Assembly: GCA_051453625.1 (NCBI GenBank)
Contig: JBOZIK010000001.1
Location: forward strand, 16,265,832 to 16,301,506
Direction: 5' to 3'
DNA length: 35,675 bases
Origin: Welwitschia mirabilis
Taxonomy: Eukaryota > Gnetophyta > Gnetopsida > Welwitschiales
Positions within the stretch are counted from its first letter, which is position 1. Each line of letters starts with the position of its first letter. The notes under the pieces are model-generated. The model had not been told where the DNA came from and did no database searches. It was given only the letters and a program-made list of their open reading frames with translations. Shown here piece by piece: positions 1-10,673 of this stretch. The position numbers and the translations under genes are program-made.

Positions 1-887
1 TATACTAGCATGCTGTATTTTGCATCTTATTTATAATTAACAGGATTGAGATCGAAGAGTGAAACATTGCATAAATATGCACCACAACATAGATCTCCTC
101 TGGTAAAATGTATATGAGTCAAGATACAATAGTGATAGCACTATAGATACACAACTTGATCTTTTAGATTCATAATGATTTATCTAAATGAAAATTGTTC
201 TAAAATATCTTTAGGTTATCTATTTCCTAGATATTTATAATGAAAAAATATTAGAGTTTTATACATTTAAACTATACCTTTAAAGGCTATAAACAGTTAG
301 AAAACAACTAGTTAACGACCAGAAAATGGATACATAATGTTTAAAATTTTTTGTTTTCCTCACTATCTGGTTGACCTCATAAAAATCTAGTCAATCCCAT
401 GTGATGCTATGAATTACACAGGTCACTCAAGAGAGAAATTTGGTCACTTTAGGTTTTTATATCTCTAAGTCTGATCGACCCCAGTCCAGTTGACTCCATC
501 CTAGGTTAGGTCAATCCCTTATCTCTCAGTATGAAACTACTACCTGTCAAGTCTTCAAATTTAGTTGACCCCATGAAAATCCAGTCAATCTCTTGCTATT
601 TAATTCAGGGATACTGATTCTCTAAGTTACAGGTTCATTCAACTCCATCAGAATTTGATTGACTCCTTTAGATTTAGTTTATTTTTTCTTTAATAGCTTC
701 AAGGATGGTTAACTCCTTTAGGATTTAGTCGATCCCTCTATAGGGTGAATCAACTACTCAAGTTTTTGGTACATATTTTACTTCCATTTTTTAACCTATA
801 AAAACTCAAATTCTTCTGCATAAAACATATAACATTTTCTATATAAGAGATATTAGTTTAACATCAATTGGCAAATATAATCTAAAA
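1..887 (-). repeat. Partial 3' LTR of copia element A
   Basis: This block aligns by eye, almost end to end, with the LTRs at 5175-6743 and 9282-10673. Shared landmarks are the stretch around 120-235 (atgatagcactatagatacac type sequence), the GTYGACC microrepeats at 365-760 and the terminal stretch ending aatataatctaa. It is cut by the left edge of the window, so only the first roughly 890 bases of the LTR (element orientation, minus strand) are present. A purine tract lies directly next to it on the element side, which identifies it as the 3' rather than the 5' LTR. The terminal dinucleotide expected from the LTR at 6743 (plus-strand ...AACA) is mutated to AAAA here. Confidence 0.8.
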
Positions 888-888
888 A

Positions 889-901
889 TATCCCACTTTG
901 A
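889..901 (-). other. Polypurine tract of copia element A
   Basis: Read on the minus strand this is CAAAGTGGGATAT, directly abutting the LTR start. SIRE-like copia elements carry a purine run such as AAAGGGGGAGA immediately upstream of a 3' LTR beginning TGTTAGATTATATTT. Here the LTR start is a mutated form of that sequence. This is the plus-strand priming site and it fixes the element orientation. Confidence 0.65.
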
Positions 902-1617
902 CATTGATGGAAAACAAATAAATGATTTCAAAATTAAACACATTTAAACTCTTTTACCACACAAATTTGAGGCACATTACAATAAAAACTCCTCCTTTGA
1001 TCAAGTTATATAAATGACATTAAGTAAAGTTAACATATTTCTAAAACAAACCGTTTTCTTCTTCTTTGACAAAATACTACATATGTTTGTGGAAAAAAAT
1101 ACTTTAAAAATACTACATCTTCACCCTCTTTAACATTAATGATAAAGAAAATATAATTTTTAAATATGTCTTTACAAATATCAAATTTTCTTTCCTCTAA
1201 CTTAATACCATATGTAAAATTAATAATCCAAATATTGATACAAATTTTATGCTTTTAAATATCACAAATTTGATTATGCATAATTTAATAATTAAGAAGA
1301 CATAATGATAATCTAAATGTAATCAAGAACATAAATATTTTGGTTCATTTTCAATTGAGATAATAAATTTAATCTTTCCAAAATCAGCACATATAATTTT
1401 ATACTATCAAATGAGATATACCAAATGATACAAAAATTATGCTAAAATAGCTAACTAATTTACATTAAGAGAAAAACATTACAAGTCTAGTAAGGATTTA
1501 AATTAAAAAAGCACTCTTCAAGAGAATACCATAGCAAATAAGCATAACTAAATATTCCCTTTTTAATAACAAAGGCAAGAAGAGAACACTAAAACATGAT
1601 CTGAAAAACAAGAAATT
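902..1617. other. AT-rich 3' untranslated part of element A; no gene seen
   Basis: Very AT-rich sequence lies between the polypurine tract and the end of the extra ORF. I found no coding stretch or recognisable motif on either strand. It occupies the place of the 3' untranslated region of the minus-strand copia element. Confidence 0.5.
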
Positions 1618-2578
1618 TTAATTTGACTCCTCTTATTCTTCTTTCTATTTAGATTCTTTCTCTAAATCTTCTTCATCTCCTCTACTACAAGAAGAGCTGG
1701 TACCCTTAGCTGAGGTATCTACAATGTTTTATTCAGCTGCAATAAGGGCTTCTTTCATGTGTCTGATATAGAAGTCAATCTGTTTCAGATATGAAAGTCT
1801 CATCTAGAGATGCTTCCTTTGGGGTCTTAAAAGGGGATTTCTTAGAGGGGGAAAAGATATGCATGTGAAATAAAGTTGCATGCCCAATGGGTAACATAAG
1901 CTGAGGAGTTTCCAACTTAGGTGGGAGGTCAACACGAAGATGGCGACAGATTTTGATGATAAGCACAGAGTAGGATAAAGCTTTAGTTCTATGATACTCC
2001 AACTATGAAGCCATATTCATCAGTATTATGGCATGGACATCAATAGAATACCAAGTTCCTATTAAATGCATCAAATATGCTCTATAGCTAGAGGCCTCAT
2101 CATGATGGCCAGCTAAAGGAATAAAGTTATAAGTAAAAATGAAATGATATTTAGGAGTCAATAAAGAAGTAAATAAAGTGTGTTTCCAAGAATGCACTCT
2201 ATCACAAAGCTCCCTGGTAACTACTGACTTTTCTTCTATGGTGTCTTTAGTAGGACAAAACTCCTCATAGTCTCCGCTTGGAAGATTAGTTAGCTTAGAG
2301 ATAATAATGCTATCACTCTTATTCTTCTACCTAAAATAAGGATTTTAAGAGTCTTGATATCACGATCAAAAGAAGTATTGTAATAAAACATTCTAGTAAG
2401 AAAAGGATAAGCAGGACCTGACTTCCCTAATTTCTCTAAGCTCTAATGTGACTACAGACCATTCTTGATACAAAGCTTTCTTCTCAAACGTATCAAAGAA
2501 CTTGTTAGTATCTTCATCAAATATTCTTTGATAGAAGTAGAATGATTCCCTTAAAAGATCCTCCTTTGCACCTCTCAT
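1618..2578 (-). pseudogene. Decayed 'putative plant transposon protein' ORF in the 3' slot of element A
   Basis: Three open segments (2393-2578, 2003-2197, 1775-2002) lie in the same minus-strand frame and are separated by stops. The stop between the last two is a single TAG. The segments resemble the plant-specific family annotated as 'putative plant transposon protein domain' (Pfam Transposase_32, PF20167): an N-terminal FFDTFEKKALYQEWSV-type start, a middle FTYNFIPLAGHHDEASSYR motif followed by YLMHLIGT, then a stretch ending near ICRHLRVDLPP, where family members have a comparable C-terminal segment. Below 1775 the frame appears to shift. A Glu/Ser/Lys-rich tail (GDEEDLEKESK) can be read near 1650-1690. 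The function of the family is unknown. It lies between gag/protease and the polypurine tract, the position where SIRE elements carry an extra ORF. Family recognition is from memory, not from a search. Confidence 0.6.
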
Positions 2579-2815
2579 AGAAGATCTTGCAGCAATTTTG
2601 AGGCACTTAAAAGATAAAGAATTTAAAAAAACACTAGATCTAGAAGCAAGAAATCTAAATTTTAAGAGAAAAGCACTATATCTAAGAGTTAGAAGGTACT
2701 AGAACATAATGAAAACAAGTTAGGGTTTTAAATGTTTTATAGATTGAGGGAAATAGGGTGGATTTGAGAAAGAAATTGGGTCCACTAGCTATACTTTTGC
2801 ATTATAATATGTCAT
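2579..2815. other. Leader region of the 3' ORF; no gene seen
   Basis: This AT-rich stretch lies upstream (minus strand) of the 3' ORF. I see no additional coding sequence here. Integrase, reverse transcriptase and RNase H would be expected between about here and 2960 in a full copia element and are absent. Confidence 0.4.
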
Positions 2816-2960
2816 GTCCAGTTAACCACTCAAACATCTGGTTGGCCTGTCGAGATGTGAATTTATAGTATTAAAAGAGGTCTGTGTGACTAGGCTTTTA
2901 GGCAAGTCAATCGATCATATCCAGTCAATTGAATTATAGATCTAGTCAACCACCCTGTAA
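2816..2960. repeat. Internal GTYGACC-type microrepeat cluster
   Basis: Short, imperfect copies of the motif that fills the copia LTRs occur here: ccagttaacc, tggttggcc, agtcaatcg, agtcaattg, agtcaacc and others at irregular spacing. The cluster sits between the gag/protease remnant and the 3' ORF of element A, well away from either LTR. It may be an LTR remnant left by a deletion or an upstream control region of the ORF. I cannot tell which. Confidence 0.5.
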
Positions 2961-5108
2961 TCAGTCAAGAGACAGTGACTTAACCTCTAGATCACTTTCA
3001 TGATTGTTAGATTGATTATAAAAACTAGGTGTTTTATCAAAATTCACAAAATAGTATTTAGTTTTATCAAAATCTTTCTTAAAGTCTTGGTTTGCATAAA
3101 ACATTTGATCAAGCGATTTAGCATTTAATCTATAAGCACTATTCATACATTTTGCAAAAAAAATAAAAATATTCGTTTCCCATCCTTTATAATATATTTT
3201 GATTTATTAAAAATTATTCTATGCCCTTTATCACAAAGTTAAATTACACTTAATAAATTGTGTTTCAAACCATTAACATAAAGTACATTATCAAGTTTAG
3301 ATGATATACCTCCTTTGATGCATCCTATACCTTCTATTTTTGCTGTTTGATTGTTTTTAAATATGACCACTCCTTCGTTTATGTTCTTCAAGTTCTGAAA
3401 ACTTGATTTATCTCTTGTTATATACATTAAACAACCGTTATCTAGATACCAACTGTTCATGTGTGATACTCTAAAATCTATTTGTGTCACAAAGCTTTAA
3501 AGATTATTAGCTTTAACCCACTTAGTCTTATTTAATTTAGGTGGTACATTTTTCTTTAGAATAAACTTAAAAGGTAGTGTGTTTATATGCTCAGAGAAAA
3601 GCATTAGTTATCTAATTTTGCAAAAAGATTTTGAATAACCCAATATACCATAAAAATTACACAAAATATTAGGTAAATACTTACTTGTCTAGTTTACCTA
3701 TTTTTATGATCTTTGTGTACTAAAGCCAATACCTAATTTGTCTTCAGTAGGCTTTCATACTTCAAGCATCTGTTTCAATTTAGAAGAGCTATTAGAAATT
3801 TTATTTACAAAATAAAAAAGATTTTTACCTAAGAAGTTAGCTTGATGTTGTTAGATTTAAGCACATTATATTTCTCTTTCACTTACTTCTTTTCTTTGAT
3901 AATAAAATTCACTTATTTGTTTAACTCATTGATTCTTTTGATGAGCTTCTCACACTCTTCATACAACTCTTGACATATGTCTTCTACCTCATCTTCTTCT
4001 TCATCAATCATATCCAAATCATTAGGCATTGAAGTACTAGGTATATTTTTGTATGATGGAACTCGAGCCATGAAAGACAACCTTTTATCTCTGTCTAATC
4101 CATAATTTGAATAGTTTTTCTCATCTTTATCATCTTCATTATCCCAAGTAGCCATGAATGAAGGATCCCTTGACTTTCTGTTGTCATGCCTAGTGTTAGG
4201 ACACTCATTAGCCATATGTCTAAATCCTTTGTATGAGTAGCATTGGATTTTCTTTCCCTTTTATTGCTCCCTTCTTTGTTTTGAATTACTTCTCCTTGAA
4301 CTCCTACTTGATTCCCCTTCTTTTTTCTTATAAAGAAACTTTTTAAATCATCTGGCTAGAAGAGGCACTTCATCATTATCGAATTCTTCATCTAATCTGT
4401 CAGATCTATAGTGTTTCTGCACACATTTCAATGCAATACCTTTGTTTCTATCTTTAACAAACTTAAGCTCATAGGTTTGAAGATTACCTTGAAGTTTTTC
4501 AATGCCATTGCATTGATGTTTTTGCTTTCTTCGATGGCCATCATCTTCAATTTGAATCTCTTGGGTAGGGATCTCAAAACTTTCCTTATCACTTTTCTTT
4601 CCTTCATGCGTTCTCCGAGGTTTACCATTGAGTTCACGACATCTATAAGTCTAGCAAAAAATTTCTATAAGATTTCTTCTTCATCCATATGAATATCTTC
4701 AAATTTAGAAATAAGCATTTAAAGTTTTGCTTGTTTAATAGTGGATGTTCCTTTATGTGCCACTTCTAGAATATCCTAAGCTTCTTTAGCATGGTTATAG
4801 TTCATGATTCTTTTAAATTTATTTGCACATACTATACAAAAGATTGCATTAAGAGAATAGGCATTAATGATGGCTTTTGCTTTATCTGTGGGTGTCCCTT
4901 AGTCTTGGGATTTGGGAACTTAGATAGTATGACCACTTGCATTTGTTTGAGTTATCATAGGCACAGTATAACCTTTGTAAATAACTTTCTCTATGTTGGC
5001 ATCTAGGGATGTAAGAAATATTCTCATCCTAGCTTTCTAATAGGCATAGTTCAATCCATCGAATATAGATGGATGACTGGTTAAAAATCCATCAGAATGG
5101 TTACTCAT
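2961..5108 (-). pseudogene. gag: Copia gag-protease remnant, element A
   Basis: The frame starts at an ATG at 5108, 53 bases inside the primer site. In order on the minus strand: an N-terminal FDGLNYAY*KARMRI motif (DUF4219/gag N-terminus, the invariant Trp now a TAG stop); the UBN2-type gag core around 4428-4637 with RKVLRSLPKRF and IEESKNINAM; a degenerate zinc knuckle near 4205-4250 (CYSYKGFRHMANEC, second Cys changed to Tyr); an acidic segment (DEEEDEVEDICQELYEE); a second knuckle near 3640 (Cys to Tyr and His to Tyr); then the protease start WYLDNGC (catalytic DSG as DNG) and a pre-integrase domain ending LKHNLLSV at 3239. A low-similarity tail runs to 2961. Many stops and frame changes are present. 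Nothing beyond the pre-integrase region is seen, so this copy cannot supply reverse transcription. Confidence 0.8.
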
Positions 5109-5160
5109 TTTTAGGGTTCTAAAGTCAAGATTGATTAAAATTTATCAACAACTAACCTAA

Positions 5161-5172
5161 GATATGATACCA
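5161..5172 (-). other. Primer binding site of element A (tRNA-iMet type)
   Basis: The minus strand reads TGGTATCATATC, 10 of 12 matches to TGGTATCAGAGC, the initiator-Met tRNA complement used by most plant copia elements. It lies two bases from the LTR end (…ATCA on the minus strand). Confidence 0.75.
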
Positions 5173-5498
5173 AATGATAGGATCGAGAACCCTGGGGGGG
5201 AGCCGGTTGTTAATAGGTTCTATCAAAAACTTAAGCACAAATCTAAAATATTTAAATCTATCTAAAACACATCTTTCATATGAAAGTAACCAAATTATAA
5301 ATGTGCATAAAATGATGAAATTCTAAAAGTAATGAATTAAAAATAAAATGCACCAACTATCAATTTTGATGCACACTAGATTTATAGTGGTTCGGAAACT
5401 TCCCTACTCTACTCTCAATAATTAACTTCTTCCAAGTTAGATCTCGGATCTTTATTACTCCACTAGGTATTCCAGGTTCACCTGTAGCCTTTATAAGT

Positions 5499-5631
5499 GG
5501 ACTTTTTTAGACTTAGTCTCAACTTTTGAATGGACTTTTCTAAGCTTAGTCTCAACCTTTAAATGAACTTTTCAAGGTTTAATTTCAACCTTTCAATGGA
5601 CTTTTAAAGGCTTAGTCTCAACCTTTCACAA
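5499..5631. repeat. 33-nt tandem repeat within LTR, about four units
   Basis: Consecutive units of the form GGACTTTT..AG(A/G)CTTAGTCTCAAC followed by TTTNAAT repeat about four times with substitutions. Equivalent arrays are in the other copia LTRs at about 9590-9692 (same direction) and 10718-10850 (opposite direction, matching the opposite orientation of copy C). Confidence 0.75.
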
Positions 5632-6045
5632 TGTAGAATAGTGATGTAATAATGCTAATATGCATGAATATCACTCGTTCTTGATACAGTAGATTTGATG
5701 GAGCTCTTTTTTGTAGATGTACAAAAGATGAAGCTCTAGATCTCACCTTGAATGTAGAGATAATATAGAAAATAAATATTCCTAGTTAAGAGTACAAATG
5801 CCAAGACTTAATAGTAAATATCACAAGATTATAATGCTAGTTTCTTAGATCCAAAAGATTAACAAGATTGAAAAAGATTATAAAGGATTCTTTATCATCT
5901 ATCTCTTGTCTATTTATATTAAAAGGCTTTTAGAGTTTATTACATTTGAAAATGCGCTTCTAACATCTATAAACAGCTAGAAAATGGCTATTTAATAGAT
6001 ATATAATGCATACAAAATAGATAGAAAATTTTAGTTTCATTCCAT

Positions 6046-6590
6046 CTAGTCGACCACTCAAAAGTCTAGTCGACTCCATCTGGTACCATGACTTACATAA
6101 GTTACCTGATTAAAAATTTTGGTCGCCCTAATTTCTTATGGCTTCATGTCCGGTTGACTCATTTGGATCCAGTCGATCCCAATCTAGTCATCCACTATAA
6201 AATCTAGTCATCTACTTATCTTAATAAAGATCTTTCTAATTTCTAGTGTCAAGTCTGGTCAACCCCTTTAGGTGTTCGGTTGACCCCATGATGATCGGCT
6301 TAGGAGTATTAGTTACACAGTTCTTAAGTACGGTCGACTCATCATAGGTCTGGTTGACCCCTTATCATTCAGATTATGGATACTATTTATTAGGTCCTCA
6401 AATATGGTTGACCCCATAAATGTCCTATCAACCCCTTTCCATTCGATTTAGGGGCACTGGCTCTCGAGGTTACAGGTCCAGTCGATCTCATCAGAAATCT
6501 AGTTAAGTCCTCTAAATTTAATTCATTTTTTGAGTATCTTCTTTAGGTGTAGTCAATCCCTTGAAAGTTCGATCAACCCCTCAAGAGGAT
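6046..6590. repeat. GTYGACC microrepeat field in LTR
   Basis: About seventeen imperfect copies of a core close to GGTCGACCCCAT are scattered through this part of the LTR. Variants include AGTCGACC, GGTTGACCCC, GGTCAACCCC and AGTCAATCCC. The spacing is irregular (roughly 20-50 bases), so it is not a simple satellite. The same field recurs at 365-760 and 10124-10535. Confidence 0.75.
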
Positions 6591-6743
6591 AAATAAACTT
6601 GATAGGTCTCTAGTGCTTAGAATTCAATGGTTTTGGTTTTATTTTTAGACCTACAAGTGATTAACATCTTTTATACAAGATACACAAAATTAGCTATACA
6701 GAAAACATTAGTTGAACATCAATTAGCAAAATATAATCTAACA

Positions 6744-7412
6744 TCTATCACTAAATGATCTTCAACTTAAACCATAAGTGATATTCACATAATAAAAGTA
6801 AAAAGAGTTTTTGAATTAATTATCGATTTAACATCCACTTACAATAAAGTAGCAGCACCTCAGTGGAGGATATTCAATCCAATACTAAGGAAATCTCCTC
6901 TCTACAGATAATGGATGAACATCTTATCCTTTAATCTTTCATTACAAGAATATCCATTATAAAAGATGGAAATGGAAGTAAAGGCAAAAAGGGATATTTA
7001 TAACTTTACATTAAAGTTCTATGAGCAAAAACCTAAAAGCCAAAGAAGAAATCCTAGTAATCCACATGGGCTATATGGCTCATTTACAAAGATAATTATT
7101 TTTGTCCATATAAAATAGTTATTATCTTGACTATAATAGGAATGATACTAGGGATGATACTCCACAAAAAGAGATGATCTATTAGCTTGAGACCCTATAG
7201 TCAACTCCGTAGCTTCAGTCCATATCAGTAGTAGTTTCATCCTATCTATTATGGAGATAACATAGGGGATGATAGGCCTATTTTTATTTTCAACTTAAGA
7301 GAAATCCATCTTCTGCATTATAAATCTTTCCTTTAAGAAATGAAGTATTATAATAAGCTTGAGATGCCTTTAAATATGTTAAGAATTACATGTTTTAGTG
7401 ATTATCTCATCG
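6744..7412 (-). repeat. Fragment of gypsy LTR (same family as element E)
   Basis: From about 6751 this stretch aligns with 14655-15303 and 32660-33300, the LTRs of gypsy element E, in the same orientation. Shared landmarks are the CTTAAACCATAAG start, ACATCCACTTACAA, GTAGCAGCACCTCAGTGGAGGAT, a GGGATATTTATAA stretch and TAGTCAACTCC. Its left edge coincides exactly with the end of the copia A LTR, suggesting that A inserted into this LTR. Its right edge falls in the assembly gap about 100 bases short of the expected LTR end. Confidence 0.75.
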
Positions 7413-7512
7413 NNNNNNNNNNNNNNNNNNNNNNNNNNNNNNNNNNNNNNNNNNNNNNNNNNNNNNNNNNNNNNNNNNNNNNNNNNNNNNNNNNNNNNNN
7501 NNNNNNNNNNNN
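7413..7512. other. Assembly gap (100 N)
   Basis: A run of exactly 100 N, probably a nominal gap length. It hides the junction between the gypsy LTR fragment and copia copy B. Confidence 0.95.
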
Positions 7513-9215
7513 CTTTATCTCTTGACATATGCCTTGATCAGCCATTATCTAGATACCAACTATTTATACATGATCCTCTAAAATTTATTTGTATCACAAA
7601 GCTTTAAAGATTATTAGCTTTTAATCACTTAATATTATTTGACTTAAGTCATATATTTTTCTTAAGAATAAACTTAAAAGGCAATGAGTTTACATTTTTA
7701 GAGAAGAGCATTAAACATCTAACTTTGCAAAAAGGTTTAGAATGATCAAATCTACCATAAATATTACACAAAAGATTTAACACATACTTACTTGTCTTCT
7801 TTACCTATTTTTATGATTTTTATACACCAACACCAATAATTAATTTGTCTCCATTATGCTTTCATACTCCAAAAATATATTTTAATTTAGAAGAGCTACC
7901 ATAAAACAGATTTATAAAAATGAAAGATTATTTACTTGAGTAGTTAGCTTGACGTTATTGGATTTGAGCACATTACATTTCTTTTCCACTTCCTTCTTCT
8001 TTTTTGTAATATTTTTTACTATTTTATTTAACTCATGATTCTCTTGGTGAGCTTCTCATACTCTTTATACAAATCTTGACAGGTATCTTCTAGCTCATCT
8101 TCTTCTTCATTAATCATATCTAAATCATTTGAAATTATTATATTAGGAACATTTTTGAGTAAAGATATGAAGGCCATGAAAGATAATCTCCTATCTTTGT
8201 CTGATCCATGATCTAAATATATTTCCTCATCTTCATCATCTTTATTATCCTAAGTTGTCATGAATGAGGAATTCCTAGACTTTCTTTTATCTCTCCTAAT
8301 GTTAGGATACTCATTAGCCATATGTCCAAATCCTTTGTATGAGTAGCATTTGATTTTCTTTTCCTTTTCTTTCTCCTTTTTTTGTTTTGGATTACTTTTC
8401 CTTGAATTCCTATTTAATTATCCTTCCTTTTTTCTATAAAGAAACTTTCTAAATCACTTGGCTAGAAGAGCTATTTCATCATCATAAAGTTTTTCATCTA
8501 ATCTGTCTGATCTATAGCCTTCTTGCACACATTTTAAAGTAATATGTTTTCTTCTATCTTTAACAAACTTGAGCTCATAGGTTTGTAGATTACCTTGAAG
8601 TTTTTCCAATACCATTGCATTGATGTTTTTAATTTCTTCGATGGCTGTCACCTTCGACTCAAATCTCTTGGGTAGGGGTCTCAAAACTTTCCTTACCACT
8701 TTTCTTTTCTTCATGTGTTCTCCGAGGCTTACCATGAAGTTCACGATATCTGTAAGTCTAGAAAAAAATTCCTATAAGATTTCTTTTTTATCTATGTGAA
8801 TATCTTCAAATTTAGAAATAAGCATTTAAAGTTTTTCTTATTTAATAGTTGATATTCCTTCATGTGCCACTTCTAGAATATCCCTCACTTCCTTAGCATG
8901 GTTATAGTTCACGATTCTTTTAAAATAATTTATACATACTATACAAAAAATTACATTAAGAGCACATGCATCAATGGTGGCTTTTGTTTTGTTTGTGGAT
9001 GTCTATTGGTCCTAGGATTTAGGAACTAAGATAGTCTTGCCATTTACATTTGTTTGAGTTATCATAGGCATACTATATCCTTTGTAAATGACTTCCTCTA
9101 TATCAGCATCTAGATATCTAAACAAAATTCTCATCCTGGCTTTCTAATAGGCATAGTTTAACCCATCAAACATAGGTGAATGACCAATTAAAAATCGATC
9201 AAATTAATTACTCAT
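7513..9215 (-). pseudogene. gag: Copia gag-protease remnant, copy B
   Basis: This is a close paralogue of the element A remnant, starting at an ATG at 9215 next to its own primer site. It shows the FDGLNYAY*KARMRI motif with the same Trp-to-stop change as copy A. The UBN2 gag core is well kept at 8454-8744 (RKVLRPLPKRFESKVTAIE, then LEKLQGNLQTYELKF). A knuckle region lies near 8300-8345, followed by an acidic segment and the protease start WYLDNG near 7540. It is truncated by the assembly gap just inside the protease/pre-integrase region. The second gag stop (I-L-TAG-E-F) is at the same codon as in copies A and C. Confidence 0.8.
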
Positions 9216-9267
9216 TTTTAGGGCTCTAAAGTTAAGATTGGTTAAAATCTATTAAAGACTAACCTAA

Positions 9268-9279
9268 GCTATGATACTA
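9268..9279 (-). other. Primer binding site of copia copy B
   Basis: The minus strand reads TAGTATCATAGC, 10 of 12 matches to the tRNA-iMet complement TGGTATCAGAGC. It lies two bases from the LTR at 9282. Confidence 0.7.
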
Positions 9280-9281
9280 AA

Positions 9282-10673
9282 TGATAGAAGCGAGGATCCT
9301 AGAGGGGGAGTGAATAGGTTCTTTCAAAAACTTAAGCACAAAACTAAAAATAAATCTATCTAAAATAATGCTTGCATATAAACATAACCAATTCAATAAT
9401 GTACATAAAATAATAGAATTATGAAAATAAAGAATAAAAAATAAAATGCACAAACTACCAATTTTGATGCATACCAAATTTATAGTGGTTCAGAAAATCC
9501 CCTACTCCACTTTTGATGATTAGCTTTTCTCAAGCTAGATCTTGGATCTCTGTTACTCCACAAGTATTCTAGGTTCATCTGTAACCTTTACAAATGAACT
9601 TTTCTAGGCTAAGTCTCAACCTTTACAATGAACTTTTCAAGACTTAGTCTCAAGCTATAGCATGGAATTTTCAAGGCTAAGTCTCAATATCTAGAAATAA
9701 TGGAAGTGATGTAGTAACGCCTTAATTGCACAAATATCACTTGTTCAGAAATCAGTATAAAAGATGGATCTTTCCTCCTATAGCAATATACTAATGATGC
9801 TCTAGATCTAACTTTGAATGCAATACATGTGCCAATAGTAGATGTCCTCTAGTTAGATGTATATGAGCTAAGATACAATAATGATAGCACTATAGATACA
9901 CAACTTGATATTTTAAATCCATAATAATTTAGCCAAATGAAAATCATTCCAAAAGATCTCTAGGTTATCTATTTCCTAGCAATTTATAATGAAATTCTAT
10001 TAAGGTTTTGTACATTTGAATTACATCTCTAATGGTTATAAATGGCTAGAAAATGGCTAGTTAATGGCTAAAAAATGTGTACATAACATTTAGAAATTTT
10101 TATTTTCCATGCCATCTGGTTAACTCCATAAAAATTTGGTCGACCTCATGTGATGCTATGAATTACATAGGTCATCCAAGAGAGAAATTTAGTGACCCTA
10201 AGTTTTTACGTTTCCAAGCCTGGTTGGTCCCATTTGGATCTAGTTAATCCTAGTTCGGTTAACTCCATCCTAGATCTGGTCAACCCAATCTTGAATCCAG
10301 TCGATTCATTATCTCTCAGTTTGGAACTACTATCTGTTAGATCCTAAAATTCGGTTGACCCCATAAAAATCCAGTCAACCCCTTGCCATTCAGTTCAGAG
10401 ACACTAATTCTTCAAGTTACAAGTTCAACTACACTAGAATTCAGTCGACCCCTCTGGGTTTAGTTCATTTTTCCTTTGACATCTTTATGTGTAGTTGACC
10501 TCTTTAGGATCTGGTCGAGCCCTCTGAAGAGTAAATCAACTACTTAGGTTTTTGATGCATATTTTGGTTCCATTTTTCAACCTGTAAAAACTCAAAATCT
10601 TTTTTACAAAAGATACAACATTTGCTATATAAGAGATATTAGTTTAACATCAATTGGAAAATATAATCTAATA
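9282..10673 (-). repeat. 5' LTR of copia copy B
   Basis: About 1392 bp, homologous to 5175-6743 and 1-887. It starts TGATAG on the plus strand. The G-rich AGAGGGGGAGTGAATAGGTTC near the primer-site side is the conserved SIRE-like LTR end motif. It carries a roughly 34-nt tandem array (about 9590-9692) and the GTYGACC microrepeats (10124-10535). The far end is TAATA rather than TAACA, a C-to-T change at the terminus. Confidence 0.8.

Larger units (their letters stand above)
5175..6743 (-). repeat. Complete 5' LTR of copia element A
   Basis: On the plus strand the block begins TGATAG and ends TAACA. On the minus strand it is therefore a canonical TG...CA LTR of about 1569 bp, next to the primer site. 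Near its 3' end it carries the G-run followed by TAATAGGTTC seen in SIRE-like LTRs. It contains a 33-nt tandem array (5499-5631) and a long GTYGACC microrepeat field (6046-6590). It matches the partial LTR at 1-887 and the LTR at 9282-10673. Confidence 0.8.

Noticed and set aside
365-760. GTYGACC microrepeats as a CRISPR array
   Set aside because: Units are short, imperfect and irregularly spaced, lie within plant LTRs, and have no cas genes nearby.
4411-4692. Plus-strand 93-codon open frame
   Set aside because: Antisense shadow of the minus-strand copia gag, which carries the family motifs. The same applies to 11586-11891 (minus), 18874-19224 (plus) and the minus frames at 34681-35617.
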